IMG/VR virus record: IMGVR_UViG_3300003873_000002
Span: 1-64,000 of that record
Source: a virus
Strand: one strand, 5' to 3'
DNA length: 64,000 bases
How positions within the stretch are numbered: the stretch's first letter is position 1; the number at the start of each line of letters is the position of its first letter. Below are positions 1-7,364 of the stretch, piece after piece. The translations under genes and the position numbers were made by a program. Under the pieces are notes generated by a model. The model worked only from the letters and a program-made list of their open reading frames with translations. It had not been told where the DNA came from and did no database searches.

Positions 1-402
1 ATTTTTGGAAGAGGCTTTATTATTGAAGTAGATGATGAACGGACACTGCCAATTGCCGTACGCTTTGGTGCACCGAAAGGTGGAGAGAGTGTTATTGTGC
101 GATTTACTGAAGATGGGCGTAAAAATAAAAGCGATTTCACACCAACCCTAAAATTTGGTTGGGATAGACAGTCAGAGTGGGACTATGGAGAACCTAAGCT
201 TATCTATAAAGAGTTAGAATTGCCTGAAGGGGAAACTGCTTGGTGTTATGTAGGTAATACCATCGAGGAGGTTTTAAAACGCCACAGAAAAAACCTAGTC
301 GTATCCTCCAATCCATACACATATTTGACATTATTTGATAGATATACAGAAACTCCACTTGTTTTAGAATACAAATACGCCATGAGATGTGAAGATTTTT
401 AA
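1..402 (+). CDS. Tudor/KOW-like small protein with C-terminal CYVGNT domain (5' partial)
   Basis: The reading frame is open from the first base of the window, so this gene is cut at its 5' end; the GTG at 97 is internal. The first 30 or so codons (FGRGFIIEVDDE...) align with the N-terminal halves of the proteins at 1305 and 2678, which share the pattern HGkGvI..V, then DGR, then PTLxFGW. That pattern resembles the small beta-barrel (Tudor/KOW type) found in UvrD C-termini and CarD-like proteins. After FGWD comes a second segment with CYVGNTIEEV, which recurs in the separate gene at 8682. This looks like a two-domain accessory protein. Its function is unknown; the fold assignment is inference. 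Confidence 0.75.
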   Translation: MFGRGFIIEVDDERTLPIAVRFGAPKGGESVIVRFTEDGRKNKSDFTPTLKFGWDRQSEWDYGEPKLIYKELELPEGETAWCYVGNTIEEVLKRHRKNLVVSSNPYTYLTLFDRYTETPLVLEYKYAMRCEDF

Positions 403-545
403 ACTAGTAATTCTTCAGTTGATGTCTAATTTATAGCATCAATAGTAGTTTAGTTACTCTTTTATAGTTAAAGATTGAAGAGTGGCTAAAAACTGCTTAG
501 ATAATAATCATACATTATAAAAGTAATCTAAAAAGGGGAAATATT

Positions 546-902
546 ATGGCTTTTTATAGAAAGAAAGGATTGCAAGAATTAGTTCCGTGGACGCCTGAAA
601 TGGATATGACATCGGTTAGTATTTCTGAAGCTGATAGAAATAACGGTAGTCCAAAAATAGGCGATATGATTGCTGTTAATTCTGAAAATAACACAGATAA
701 ATGGTTAGTAGCTTATAAATTCTTCAAAGACAATTACGAGAAGGTTGAAAGTGAAGACTCAACTAAACTATGCAAACGAAAGAAGGATTATCCTTCATGG
801 GCAAAGTACGAAGTGATTGAAGGCGGGCATACTTGTCTGTACTCATATAAACCAACTACAGCCAAAATGGGTGTAGAAAAAATAATTAGAAAAATTCTGT
901 GA
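546..902 (+). CDS. Hypothetical protein with C-terminal CKRKK..W domain
   Basis: 118 residues, ATG preceded by AAAAGGGGAAATATT, a good ribosome-binding site. The N-terminal 75 residues are unique in the window. The last 40 (LCKRKKDYPSWAKYEV...CLYSYKP) match the C-terminus of the protein at 3811 (TCKRKKKYPEWAKWKA...YLYSDKP). Two otherwise different proteins therefore share a cysteine- and aromatic-rich C-terminal module of about 35 residues. It lies among other small accessory genes. No enzyme motif is seen and no function is proposed. Confidence 0.75.
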   Translation: MAFYRKKGLQELVPWTPEMDMTSVSISEADRNNGSPKIGDMIAVNSENNTDKWLVAYKFFKDNYEKVESEDSTKLCKRKKDYPSWAKYEVIEGGHTCLYSYKPTTAKMGVEKIIRKIL

Positions 903-951
903 AGGCTTATCATGTTGAACAAGTCTTCTAACTAATATAAGTGATACTATA

Positions 952-1308
952 ATGCAGATTAACGAATATAAAGAACTGCTGGATTTTTTGACCATAAAAA
1001 ATCCATCCCCAAAAGAAATAAATAAAACAAACTATAAACTGTTCAATGAATTTCTTTTTCAAAAAGGTATTGTAAAAGCTTTACCAAAAGACTTTGTAGA
1101 TAACCCTCTGTACGAAGCTATAATCCATTTATACTTTTTGCGAGAAAATGGTCTTCAAATTGTAGCAGAGGTTCACGTTACCGTATTTAGGCCAGGCATA
1201 GGTGATGAATGGATGGATGGCGGAATTTTTAAAATGCCATTATCTGAGTTGAACGGACACTTTAAAAAATTTATTGAACTAAACCAAGAAAAGGGAGAAA
1301 TAGAATGA
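952..1308 (+). CDS. Hypothetical protein, 118 aa
   Basis: Starts at ATG 952 and ends in an ATGA overlap with the next gene at 1305, which supports translational coupling and a real gene. The protein is mixed alpha/beta by appearance, with one predicted strand-rich stretch (LQIVAEVHVTVFRPG) and a C-terminal helix. There is no signal peptide, membrane segment or recognised catalytic motif. I do not recognise the family. It is probably co-expressed with the Tudor-like gene that overlaps it. Confidence 0.65.
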   Translation: MQINEYKELLDFLTIKNPSPKEINKTNYKLFNEFLFQKGIVKALPKDFVDNPLYEAIIHLYFLRENGLQIVAEVHVTVFRPGIGDEWMDGGIFKMPLSELNGHFKKFIELNQEKGEIE

Positions 1309-1556
1309 AACAAGTATTTAGACCAGAACACGTAGGAGAAAAAGTAATAAGTGTGTTACATGGTAAAGGAGTTATCACGGAAGTGGATAAGAGCAATGAC
1401 TTTGCGGTCAAAGTTTTATTTAGCGGAAGTTATGGTGATAACGAAGCAAAATTCACTCAAGACGGCAGGGGGGAAGATACCAGCTATATGCCAATTTTAG
1501 CTTTTGGTTGGGATGAACTCCCGGGATGGGATTACAGAAGATGGTTATTGGTCTAA
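1305..1556 (+). CDS. Tudor/KOW-like small protein, frame-disrupted C-terminus
   Basis: 83 residues starting in an ATGA overlap with the upstream gene and preceded by AAGGGAG. Residues 9-45 (EHVGEKVISVLHGKGVI...) match the same family as 1-402 and 2678-2983, followed by QDGR and MPILAFGWDE. The frame stops soon after GWDY. The continuation in another frame (1525-1617) encodes a second copy of the family's C-terminal signature (TEDGYW..., LPTLYFEW, DDF). The gene therefore looks like a fusion of two paralogues joined out of frame, or a C-terminally duplicated gene broken by a frameshift. The N-terminal domain could still fold. Confidence 0.65.
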   Translation: MKQVFRPEHVGEKVISVLHGKGVITEVDKSNDFAVKVLFSGSYGDNEAKFTQDGRGEDTSYMPILAFGWDELPGWDYRRWLLV

Positions 1557-1617
1557 GGCAGACCACTTACCTACGCTGTATTTTGAATGGCTACACGTAG
1601 ATGATTTTACTCTGTAG
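1525..1617 (+). pseudogene. Out-of-frame second C-terminal copy of the Tudor-like family
   Basis: Frame +1 between 1525 and the TAG at 1615-1617 encodes ITEDGYWSKADHLPTLYFEW followed by LHVDDFTL. This aligns with FTIDGREHVKDYAPTLIFGW plus LSADDF of the intact paralogue at 2678. It has no start codon or ribosome-binding site of its own and overlaps the end of the 1305 gene. It is best read as a remnant of a duplicated or recombined paralogue separated from its N-terminus by a frame change. Confidence 0.5.
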
Positions 1618-1707
1618 TTCATTAGCATAATAGCAGAAGAAACCATAATAACTTTTAAGGACGCTGTAGAGAATACCGTATAAATAACGGATAAAAGGAG
1701 GTTTAAT

Positions 1708-2379
1708 ATGAGAATAAACGTTAAAAAGCAATCAGTAGGACATAAGTCTACCGGAGATAAGTCTACCGGGGACCGGTCAACCGGGCATTACTCTACAGGT
1801 AGTTGCTCTACAGGTCACTTTTCAACAGGAGATAGCTCAACAGGGTATAGCTCAACAGGTAACTGTTCGACCGGGCCTTACTCTACGGGCAACCATTCAA
1901 CGGGTTTTTGTTCAACCGGCTGTTATTCAACAGGACACCGTTCTACGGGTAACTACTCAACAGGTTTACGTTCTACAGGTAGCTGGTCTATCAGCAACTA
2001 TTCGGCTGGTCATTTTTCTACCATTGATAATACCGGTTTTAGTGTCTTCAATAAACCGTGCAGTGTAGAGGAGTGGGAGAATGTTGAAAAACCAAAATTC
2101 ATTTACTTTGATTTGACAGAATGGATTAACGAGAATGAAATGTCTGATAAAGAAAAAGAAGATAACCCTACCTACAAGACTACGGGGGGATGCTTAAAAG
2201 TTTACACCTATAAAGAAGCTTGGCTAAATTCTTGGTCAAGTGCTTCTGATGAGGATAAAGAGCTTTTATATAGACTGCCCAATTTTGACGCTACTGTTTT
2301 TAAAGAAATCAGTGGCATCGATGTAACTAAAGATAAAACCTATAAGAGGTATCACCAAACACTAGAAAAAATAGCTTAA
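1708..2379 (+). CDS. STG pentapeptide-type repeat protein
   Basis: 223 residues; ATG preceded by AAAAGGAGG, a very strong ribosome-binding site. Residues 12-91 hold 16 consecutive xxSTG five-residue repeats, then about four degenerate ones (SWSIS, NYSAG, HFSTI). A five-residue period of this type is expected to form a regular beta-helix-like solenoid, as in pentapeptide-repeat proteins, although the motif differs from the usual A(D/N)LXX. The C-terminal 110 residues (FSVFNKPCSVEEW..., EWI, TTGGCLKVYTYKEAW, LPNFDATVFKEISGID) form a separate globular domain. I recall this same pairing from other phage and prophage proteins. The role is unknown; DNA mimicry is one possibility for such solenoids but is only a guess here. 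Confidence 0.8.
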   Translation: MRINVKKQSVGHKSTGDKSTGDRSTGHYSTGSCSTGHFSTGDSSTGYSSTGNCSTGPYSTGNHSTGFCSTGCYSTGHRSTGNYSTGLRSTGSWSISNYSAGHFSTIDNTGFSVFNKPCSVEEWENVEKPKFIYFDLTEWINENEMSDKEKEDNPTYKTTGGCLKVYTYKEAWLNSWSSASDEDKELLYRLPNFDATVFKEISGIDVTKDKTYKRYHQTLEKIA

Positions 2380-2568
2380 AGGTACGTCTTCTAAGAATGC
2401 CTAATCTGCGTTTAAAGCTGTCTTACTTATTATAGTAAATGTGGGTGCAATTTTAATATATAACACATTTAACTAAAAAGAGGAGTATTGGACTTTGGTA
2501 AATAAGGTGGAATATAGTATAACGAAATAAGAGATGGACTTGCTTTCAAGCTTTTAGGAGAAATGTAA

Positions 2569-2646
2569 ATGTGTTTTTACGGTAGCACAGCGTATACCTG
2601 TGTTATTGATATAGCACTACTATTACGAGTGCACTACGCGATGTAG
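2569..2646 (+). CDS. Possible leader peptide, 25 aa
   Basis: A short frame ATG 2569 to TAG 2646, with TAGGAG eight bases before the ATG, encodes MCFYGSTAYTC then a VIDIALLLRVHYAM tail. Its stop codon lies inside the 3' arm of the terminator hairpin at 2631-2655. That arrangement is typical of a transcription attenuator leader, and the downstream gene is the Tudor-like one at 2678. The good ribosome-binding site is the main support. It could equally be chance. Confidence 0.35.
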   Translation: MCFYGSTAYTCVIDIALLLRVHYAM

Positions 2647-2655
2647 TGCTTTTTT
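2631..2655 (+). terminator. Rho-independent terminator, possible attenuator
   Basis: GCACTAC (2631-2637), loop GCGAT, GTAGTGC (2643-2649), then six T. A second GCACTAC copy at 2614-2620 could pair with the same 3' arm and prevent the terminator forming, so two exclusive structures are possible. It sits between the STG-repeat gene and the Tudor-like gene at 2678. Confidence 0.75.
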
Positions 2656-2677
2656 AGATTAGATAAATAGGTTTATT

Positions 2678-2983
2678 ATGCTAAATAATATTAGTACAGA
2701 AGATATTGGAGAAAAAGTAACTCACTATAAACATGGGTTAGGAATTATTGAGGGTGTGAATTTAGGGGAAGTTTACTCAGTACTTGTACATTTTATAGGG
2801 TGTAAATATTATCAAAAGTTTACAATTGATGGGCGTGAGCATGTAAAAGATTATGCACCAACACTAATCTTTGGTTGGTTATCTGCAGATGATTTTAATA
2901 TCAAAATTTTTAAAGGTGAAGGAGAACCTAATGACCGTTCTAAGGAGCTATTTTGGAAAGATGAGAAGAGTAGAGAAGAGTAG
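2678..2983 (+). CDS. Tudor/KOW-like small protein
   Basis: 101 residues, and the only complete member of the family in the window. Residues 8-45 contain IGEKVTHYKHGLGIIEGV, then FTIDGR (about 48-53) and APTLIFGW (about 61-68), ending in an acidic, charged tail. The G-x-x-V-x-H-x-x-x-G-x-G-x-I pattern resembles small beta-barrels of the UvrD C-terminal/CarD type, which bind proteins or nucleic acids. Homologous copies lie at 1, 1305 and, as a pseudogene, 9425. The start is ATG 2678, eight bases after TAAATAGG; the ribosome-binding site is modest. Function unknown. Confidence 0.75.
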   Translation: MLNNISTEDIGEKVTHYKHGLGIIEGVNLGEVYSVLVHFIGCKYYQKFTIDGREHVKDYAPTLIFGWLSADDFNIKIFKGEGEPNDRSKELFWKDEKSREE

Positions 2984-3425
2984 ATAAGTTTAATTTAATA
3001 TTAGATAAATTAATAAACCATGTTCTTATAATCATCCTTCATATTGTTATATTTAATATGAATAAGTAGTTTGTGTATAATGGCATTGAATTGACTATAA
3101 AGTAGTTAGATGAGATTAACCCAGCCTTTAAACGTGACAGTGGGTGCGATGTATTTGATAGTATAGCTAACTGAGTAACTGAATGCACCCAATACAATGC
3201 AATAAATCAGATGAGTTTAATTTAAACAAATGTGGTGAAACATGTTGTGAAATTGGGTGTATCTGATTGATGAAATTACTGATGTAGAACACAAAAATTC
3301 ATAAACACAACAAAAAAATATAAATTTTTTAAAAAATAGTGACTTTTTGACTTAGGTGTATTATAATATAGTTAAGTTAGATAAATAAGCAGTCAATAGA
3401 AATTAGAATCAAATAGGGGGTAGAT
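2984..3425 (+). other. Non-coding gap with inverted repeat and promoter-like -10
   Basis: There is no convincing ORF. TGGGTGC at 3141-3147 can pair with GCACCCA at 3185-3191, giving a large stem-loop, and GGGTG recurs further on near 3260. A TATAAT at 3362-3367 with a poor -35 (GTGACT) about 18 bases upstream may drive the gene at 3426. This gap also marks the change from the less AT-rich first 3 kb to the very AT-rich remainder. Confidence 0.5.
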
Positions 3426-3740
3426 ATGTCTACATCAGCAATTATCTCAGTAAGGACAGAAAATGGAATTTTTGATATTCATCTGTATCAGCATTGGGAT
3501 GGGTATCCAGAACATACACTGAAATGGCTACAAAGATTCAATTCAGAATTTGCGAGACGAAATGATCCCAATTACAAACTTGCACAGCTCGTGAGAGCAA
3601 GCGTATTTTTATGTGAAGAATTTGATTTAGACTGCAGTAGAGAAACTGGATGGGGAATGTATACTAATAAAGATATACCATTTTATGATTACCAATACAT
3701 CCTAAATGAGGATGGAACTGTGGATTTCATTGAAAAATAA
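3426..3740 (+). CDS. Conserved phage protein of the STSAII family
   Basis: 104 residues; ATG preceded by AATAGGGGGTAGAT. It begins MSTSAIISV and has HLYQHWDGYPEHTLKWLQRF (about 21-40), then a region rich in charged residues, and ends DYQYILNEDGTVDFIEK. It is paralogous to the protein at 12994, which begins MSASAVIKI, has a glycine plus WLKDF at the same position and ends DYTYILKDDRVIVLKG. I have seen this short family in phage genomes without an assigned role. No catalytic residues are evident. Confidence 0.75.
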   Translation: MSTSAIISVRTENGIFDIHLYQHWDGYPEHTLKWLQRFNSEFARRNDPNYKLAQLVRASVFLCEEFDLDCSRETGWGMYTNKDIPFYDYQYILNEDGTVDFIEK

Positions 3741-3748
3741 TCAGATAT

Positions 3749-3800
3749 CAGTACAAAACAGTACAAAACAGTACAAAACAGCACAAAACAGCACAAAACA
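3749..3800 (+). repeat. Tandem decamer array (GYACAAAACA x5)
   Basis: Five head-to-tail 10-bp units, three starting GTAC and two GCAC, fill the gap between the stop at 3740 and the ribosome-binding site of the gene at 3811. This is one of many unit-specific arrays in the window. Confidence 0.9.
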
Positions 3801-3810
3801 GGTGGTAAAT

Positions 3811-4389
3811 ATGACATTTAATGAAATTAGAAAAAACCTTAATGACAATAACATCAATATATTTAAGGTTTTATTGCACTTGGAATATAATGACAAGCCA
3901 AAATATTATTTCGTATTCTTGCATGAACAAGAACAAGAACAAGAACAAGAACTGGGGCAGGAACACAACATGTATTTAATTGATGTTGACAACATTGACG
4001 ATACATACACCACAGATATTGATATCTATAAAACACGCAGATACCTCCGTTTTTTGCCAGATAAAAATGGTTCAGCAACAGAGAGTAATGTGCTGGATGC
4101 ATATGTCACATATTCATTAATCCCGATTAAAGGTGGATTAGATGATTTGGGTCTATGTTCAAAAGAGAAAGTTAAAACATGTAAGCGAAAGAAAAAATAC
4201 CCAGAATGGGCTAAATGGAAAGCTACAGATTTAGATGGGTGCACTTACTTATATTCAGATAAACCTTATATATCTGTCAGAAGCCCAGAAGATTGGTGCA
4301 CAAAAATTGGTCATGATTCGATCTTCTTAAAAAAGAGCCCCGAAAGAAAAAATAACTGGAAAGATACGTTAAGAAAAATCGAAGACTAA
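3811..4389 (+). CDS. Hypothetical protein with EQ repeat and CKRKK..W domain
   Basis: 192 residues. The frame is open upstream through a tandem repeat to 3706, but ATG 3811 follows AGGTGGTAA at good spacing and excludes the repeat, so I chose it. Residues 42-50 are an expanded run of alternating E and Q (EQEQEQEQE). The C-terminus (about 128-160: TCKRKKKYPEWAKWKA...YLYSDKP) is the same module as in the protein at 546. Only this module is recognisable as shared, and the function is unknown. The EQ run and the flanking decamer repeats suggest local repeat expansion. Confidence 0.7.
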   Translation: MTFNEIRKNLNDNNINIFKVLLHLEYNDKPKYYFVFLHEQEQEQEQELGQEHNMYLIDVDNIDDTYTTDIDIYKTRRYLRFLPDKNGSATESNVLDAYVTYSLIPIKGGLDDLGLCSKEKVKTCKRKKKYPEWAKWKATDLDGCTYLYSDKPYISVRSPEDWCTKIGHDSIFLKKSPERKNNWKDTLRKIED

Positions 4390-4994
4390 AGGCGACGTAA
4401 GCCAAGTGAAGCCCGCTAGTGAAACCAAAAAGAATTTAATCAACTTCAATTTCACCTTCACTAACTTCATCCTGTTTATTTTTCACCAACTTCGCTGAAA
4501 AATTGAAAGATTATCTAAGGAAATATTACGGGTAAACATTTAAACAGGCGCGTGCGGGAAGGTGACATGTTGCTGTGATGTTGGGAACTATTGTTAATAT
4601 ATGACCCAACGAAATATACACTGTATCAATACTATTAGAAGACATAAATAACCCAAACAATACGATCAATGTTTATATTATAGATATAACCATTACTTAC
4701 TAAGTTATAGATATTGTAAATAACATATCAAAAACTTTTTATATTCGACATGAATGCCAACTAAATAACTAAATAAAATGCAATAGTTGTTGATTTATAG
4801 TGTATAATCTGTTATAATATATTTAACAAGAAACAAAAATATCGGTCGATTATAATATGTGTTTTAAAAACACTTATTAATCTCTAAACGTTTTTGGTTT
4901 TTGGTTTTTGATTAATATTTTAAATCTATAATAAGATGTTATTAATTATAAAATAACACAAAATAACATAGAAGCAATTGATGGGGCATTACCA
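4390..4994 (+). other. 605-bp intergenic region
   Basis: No ORF that I would defend. It is very AT-rich after 4600 and contains one clear promoter (4790-4818), with the rest featureless to me. The next gene start is at 4995, leaving an unusually long 5' untranslated stretch of about 170 bases if that promoter is the one used. Confidence 0.5.
4790..4818 (+). promoter_or_regulatory. Sigma70-type promoter
   Basis: TTGATT (4790-4795), 17-bp spacer, TATAAT (4813-4818). A second TATAAT overlaps upstream at 4803-4808. It points toward the gene at 4995. Confidence 0.65.
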
Positions 4995-5198
4995 ATGATT
5001 ACACGAGATGAATTATACGAACTAGCTGAATTGGGATTTAATCTAATGGAAGCACAACATGATATCAACGAGTATATGGCACCAGATGACTCTGATGGTT
5101 GGTATAAACCGGATAGATTGTTAATGGAAGTTGACGAATCAGAAAGAATTTTCAAAAACGCTATTGAAAAACTTATCCAATCACATAAATCACATTAA
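4995..5198 (+). CDS. Small acidic hypothetical protein, 67 aa
   Basis: ATG 4995 follows GATGGGGCATTACCA, a usable but imperfect ribosome-binding site. The product is largely helical and acidic in the middle (ITRDELYELAELGFNLMEAQ, then PDDSDGW, then LLMEVDESERIFKNAIEKL). There are no membrane segments or cysteines. It is downstream of the promoter at 4790. It is not recognised. Size and composition suit a small phage regulatory or inhibitory protein, but that is not evidence of function. Confidence 0.55.
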   Translation: MITRDELYELAELGFNLMEAQHDINEYMAPDDSDGWYKPDRLLMEVDESERIFKNAIEKLIQSHKSH

Positions 5199-5270
5199 TA
5201 AATTGAAATTAAATGTAAGAAGAATAAATTAAACACCCATTTTAATACATTAATACAATAAGGCTCGCAC

Positions 5271-5843
5271 ATGTTAAACATAAGAATTGTTATCAATGAA
5301 CAAGAAAAAATATCTACACTCAGTATTTATACACCACCACAAGAAGATATTTTACCTGTGTTATCTGAGTTAATAGTTAAAACAATAAATAAACAGTTTA
5401 AATATGAAGGATATTACTCTGTTTTGAATTATTCGTGGGCAAATTCTATGATTATCTCCGCACCACATAAATTTGAATTTATATCAAACGGTGCATTGAC
5501 GTATTTGGATTACTTATGTGAAATTAATGTGGATAGTAATAAAATACGTGTAAGTAGTTGCAGTTTAAACATATTCGATGGTTCATTAACTGATTTTATT
5601 TATATGTATGCAAATAAAATGGTTGATATCATCGATAAAATTTATTATACAGAAGAAAAGGCATTAAATGCTGCAGAGATATATAATATTATTTATGATA
5701 ATTTAATTGTAACCTCATATGTTCCAATTGATGAAAACCCAAACGTAGAAATTTTGAGAGATCTAGTATTCAGATTATATAGTTTTATTCACAAATCAAG
5801 ACAAGACAAGACAAGACAAATCAAGACAAATGAATTATCTTAA
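5271..5843 (+). CDS. Hypothetical protein, paralogue of the 11812 gene
   Basis: 190 residues. The C-terminal half (IYYTEEKALNAAEIYNIIYD..., ENPNVEILRDLVFRLYSFIH) aligns with that of the protein at 11812 (IVYSEEKAGSDIKIFNKFYD..., DKEYFRDKLKNKLLSLYKFLY). The two are divergent duplicates. The N-terminus is strand-rich. The very C-terminus (RQDKTRQIKTNELS) is encoded by an AAGAC-type tandem repeat that runs to the stop, so the tail length is probably variable. ATG 5271 has only a weak ribosome-binding site (AAGGCTCGCAC). No function is recognised. Confidence 0.65.
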   Translation: MLNIRIVINEQEKISTLSIYTPPQEDILPVLSELIVKTINKQFKYEGYYSVLNYSWANSMIISAPHKFEFISNGALTYLDYLCEINVDSNKIRVSSCSLNIFDGSLTDFIYMYANKMVDIIDKIYYTEEKALNAAEIYNIIYDNLIVTSYVPIDENPNVEILRDLVFRLYSFIHKSRQDKTRQIKTNELS

Positions 5844-5905
5844 CTGATATATTGGTTTATTTTATTAGTTTTATTGGTTTATACCAAAAATTAAAAGGAA
5901 ATGAA

Positions 5906-6205
5906 ATGGAAAACGAAACTTTACCACAAATTATTACAGAAGAAATGAGAACTGCTGTCCAGAAAGCACTTAAAGAAATGTCTTGGTCATTTTCAAGGTC
6001 TGAAGCAGATTCAGATTTAAGAAAAGATATTTCAAATAATATGAAAGAGAATTTTGGTATCCCTAAACGCGAGTTTAATAAATTGGCAAAAATTTATCAT
6101 GCGAGTGCGTTAGCAGAAGAAGCTAGAAAAACAGAAGAGTTTATGGAGTTTGCTGAAGCGTTATTAACAACAAACACAAATACTATTGTGTCAGATACAA
6201 TTTAA
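5906..6205 (+). CDS. dsbA: DsbA-like late-transcription DNA-binding protein
   Basis: 99 residues from ATG 5906, chosen because AAAAGGAAATGAA lies just upstream and the frame before it (from 5852) is unlike coding sequence. Residues 37-85 (DLRKDISNNMKENFGIPKREF, NKLAKIYHASALAEEARKTEEF, MEFAEALL) follow the layout of T4 DsbA, whose corresponding segment reads DIRIRAKDELGVDGKMFNRL then LALYHKQERDRFEAESEEV. T4 DsbA (89 residues) binds double-stranded DNA near late promoters and enhances late transcription. The assignment is by remembered similarity and helical pattern. The presence of TATAAATA-type motifs elsewhere in the window fits it. Confidence 0.65.
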   Translation: MENETLPQIITEEMRTAVQKALKEMSWSFSRSEADSDLRKDISNNMKENFGIPKREFNKLAKIYHASALAEEARKTEEFMEFAEALLTTNTNTIVSDTI

Positions 6206-6220
6206 AGCAATAACATTTAA

Positions 6221-6256
6221 TTTTATAATATTTTATAATATTTTATAATATTTTAT
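6221..6256 (+). repeat. Tandem decamer array (TTTTATAATA)
   Basis: Three full copies and a partial fourth of a 10-bp AT-only unit, immediately downstream of the dsbA-like stop codon. Confidence 0.85.
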
Positions 6257-6408
6257 ATTTTTATAATTTAAAACGATTGTTGTGTGATTATCTGTGTCTG
6301 TGTATGTTTACTTCATATAAACTTCACTGTTTAAATCAAAATATAAACAAAATATGAGATGAGAACTGTGTAAAATATTGCACAGTTTAATTTATCTATG
6401 GGATTAAT

Positions 6409-7053
6409 ATGGAAAATATCAACATAGAAATAGGAAGACAATCAGCTAAAGGGAAAATTTTATCAGAACACATTTATTATGATGCATATCAATTCGAGAC
6501 AGAACAACAAGGAATATGTTTGTTTGTTGATGGCAAAAATATTTTGCTTGATTATCAGGATAGCAAAGTCATAAAATGCACATACAGAAAAAAGTGGTTT
6601 ATAAAATTCAAAACAGAAAAAAGTGGTTATCATTTGTTTAAAGATAATAAAAATATTTTGCTTGATTATCAAAAAGGCGATGTGTCATATTGTTCATGTT
6701 TCGAGAACGGTGATATTATTTTTAAAACACAATCACAGGGATTTTGTCTCATCCGAGGTAATAAAAATATTTTACTCGATTATCAGGATGGTGAAGTAAC
6801 TGAATTAATTCGTTTTAATGATGGAAACTTTAGATTTCGCACAGAAAAACAATATTATAGGATTGTGATAGATGATACTGATATCTTTGCAGCTTTATAT
6901 GGCAATGATATTCAAATACCAGATGCACGATATGATATGATAAGTTGCATATTTTTATTTAACAGTAAATGGCACGAATATAAAGTAAATAAAATATTTA
7001 AAATGATTGAAAATAAGACCGTTTGCAATTTATTTAAAAATGGATTAAAATAG
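6409..7053 (+). CDS. Protein with three 38-residue KNILLDYQ repeats
   Basis: 214 residues. Residues 35-148 are three tandem copies of a unit of about 38 residues: G-x-C/H-L, then NKNILLDYQ (GKNILLDYQ in the first), then a variable stretch and a strand ending FKT or FRT. A fourth unit (YYRIVIDDTDIF) is degenerate. The short strands and strict period suggest a beta-propeller or WG-repeat-like solenoid. The last 60 residues are a separate segment. There is no signal peptide, so it is cytoplasmic. It sits between dsbA and the RNA ligase. Function unknown. Repeat identity at DNA level (AAAAATATTTTGCTTGATTA in two copies) implies recent duplication. Confidence 0.7.
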   Translation: MENINIEIGRQSAKGKILSEHIYYDAYQFETEQQGICLFVDGKNILLDYQDSKVIKCTYRKKWFIKFKTEKSGYHLFKDNKNILLDYQKGDVSYCSCFENGDIIFKTQSQGFCLIRGNKNILLDYQDGEVTELIRFNDGNFRFRTEKQYYRIVIDDTDIFAALYGNDIQIPDARYDMISCIFLFNSKWHEYKVNKIFKMIENKTVCNLFKNGLK

Positions 7054-7364
7054 ATTAAAATACCCAATATTGTTTTTTTATTAATTTTTGTTAATTTTGG
7101 GTTATTTTTATGTTATATTATATAAATAATAACAACAATTATAAAACCCAAGAAAGAATGTTATCATTTGATGACAATATTATATAAGAATATTTCACAT
7201 AAGATTAACTTCATGTGAAATAAACAATGGCTATTGCCTTTGGAATGGTTCCTCTCCCTGATGATAATGATATGACTGCTAACACTGGTTTATGGGATTA
7301 TTAAACGAGAGCCTATAGTTTACCACAATGCAGATAAAATAGTACAAATAACAGAGCCACAATT
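7054..7364 (+). other. 310-bp intergenic region with hairpin
   Basis: TTTCACAT and ATGTGAAA, about a dozen bases apart near 7193-7220, form a stem-loop. A 25-codon frame starting near 7228 has no ribosome-binding site and I do not call it. Otherwise the gap is AT-rich. ATG 7365 of the ligase follows CAGAGCCACAATT, a weak ribosome-binding site. Confidence 0.4.

Noticed and set aside
7228-7304. 25-codon ORF (starts MAIAFGMVPLPDD)
   Set aside because: Clean in composition but without a ribosome-binding site; I cannot support it beyond chance.
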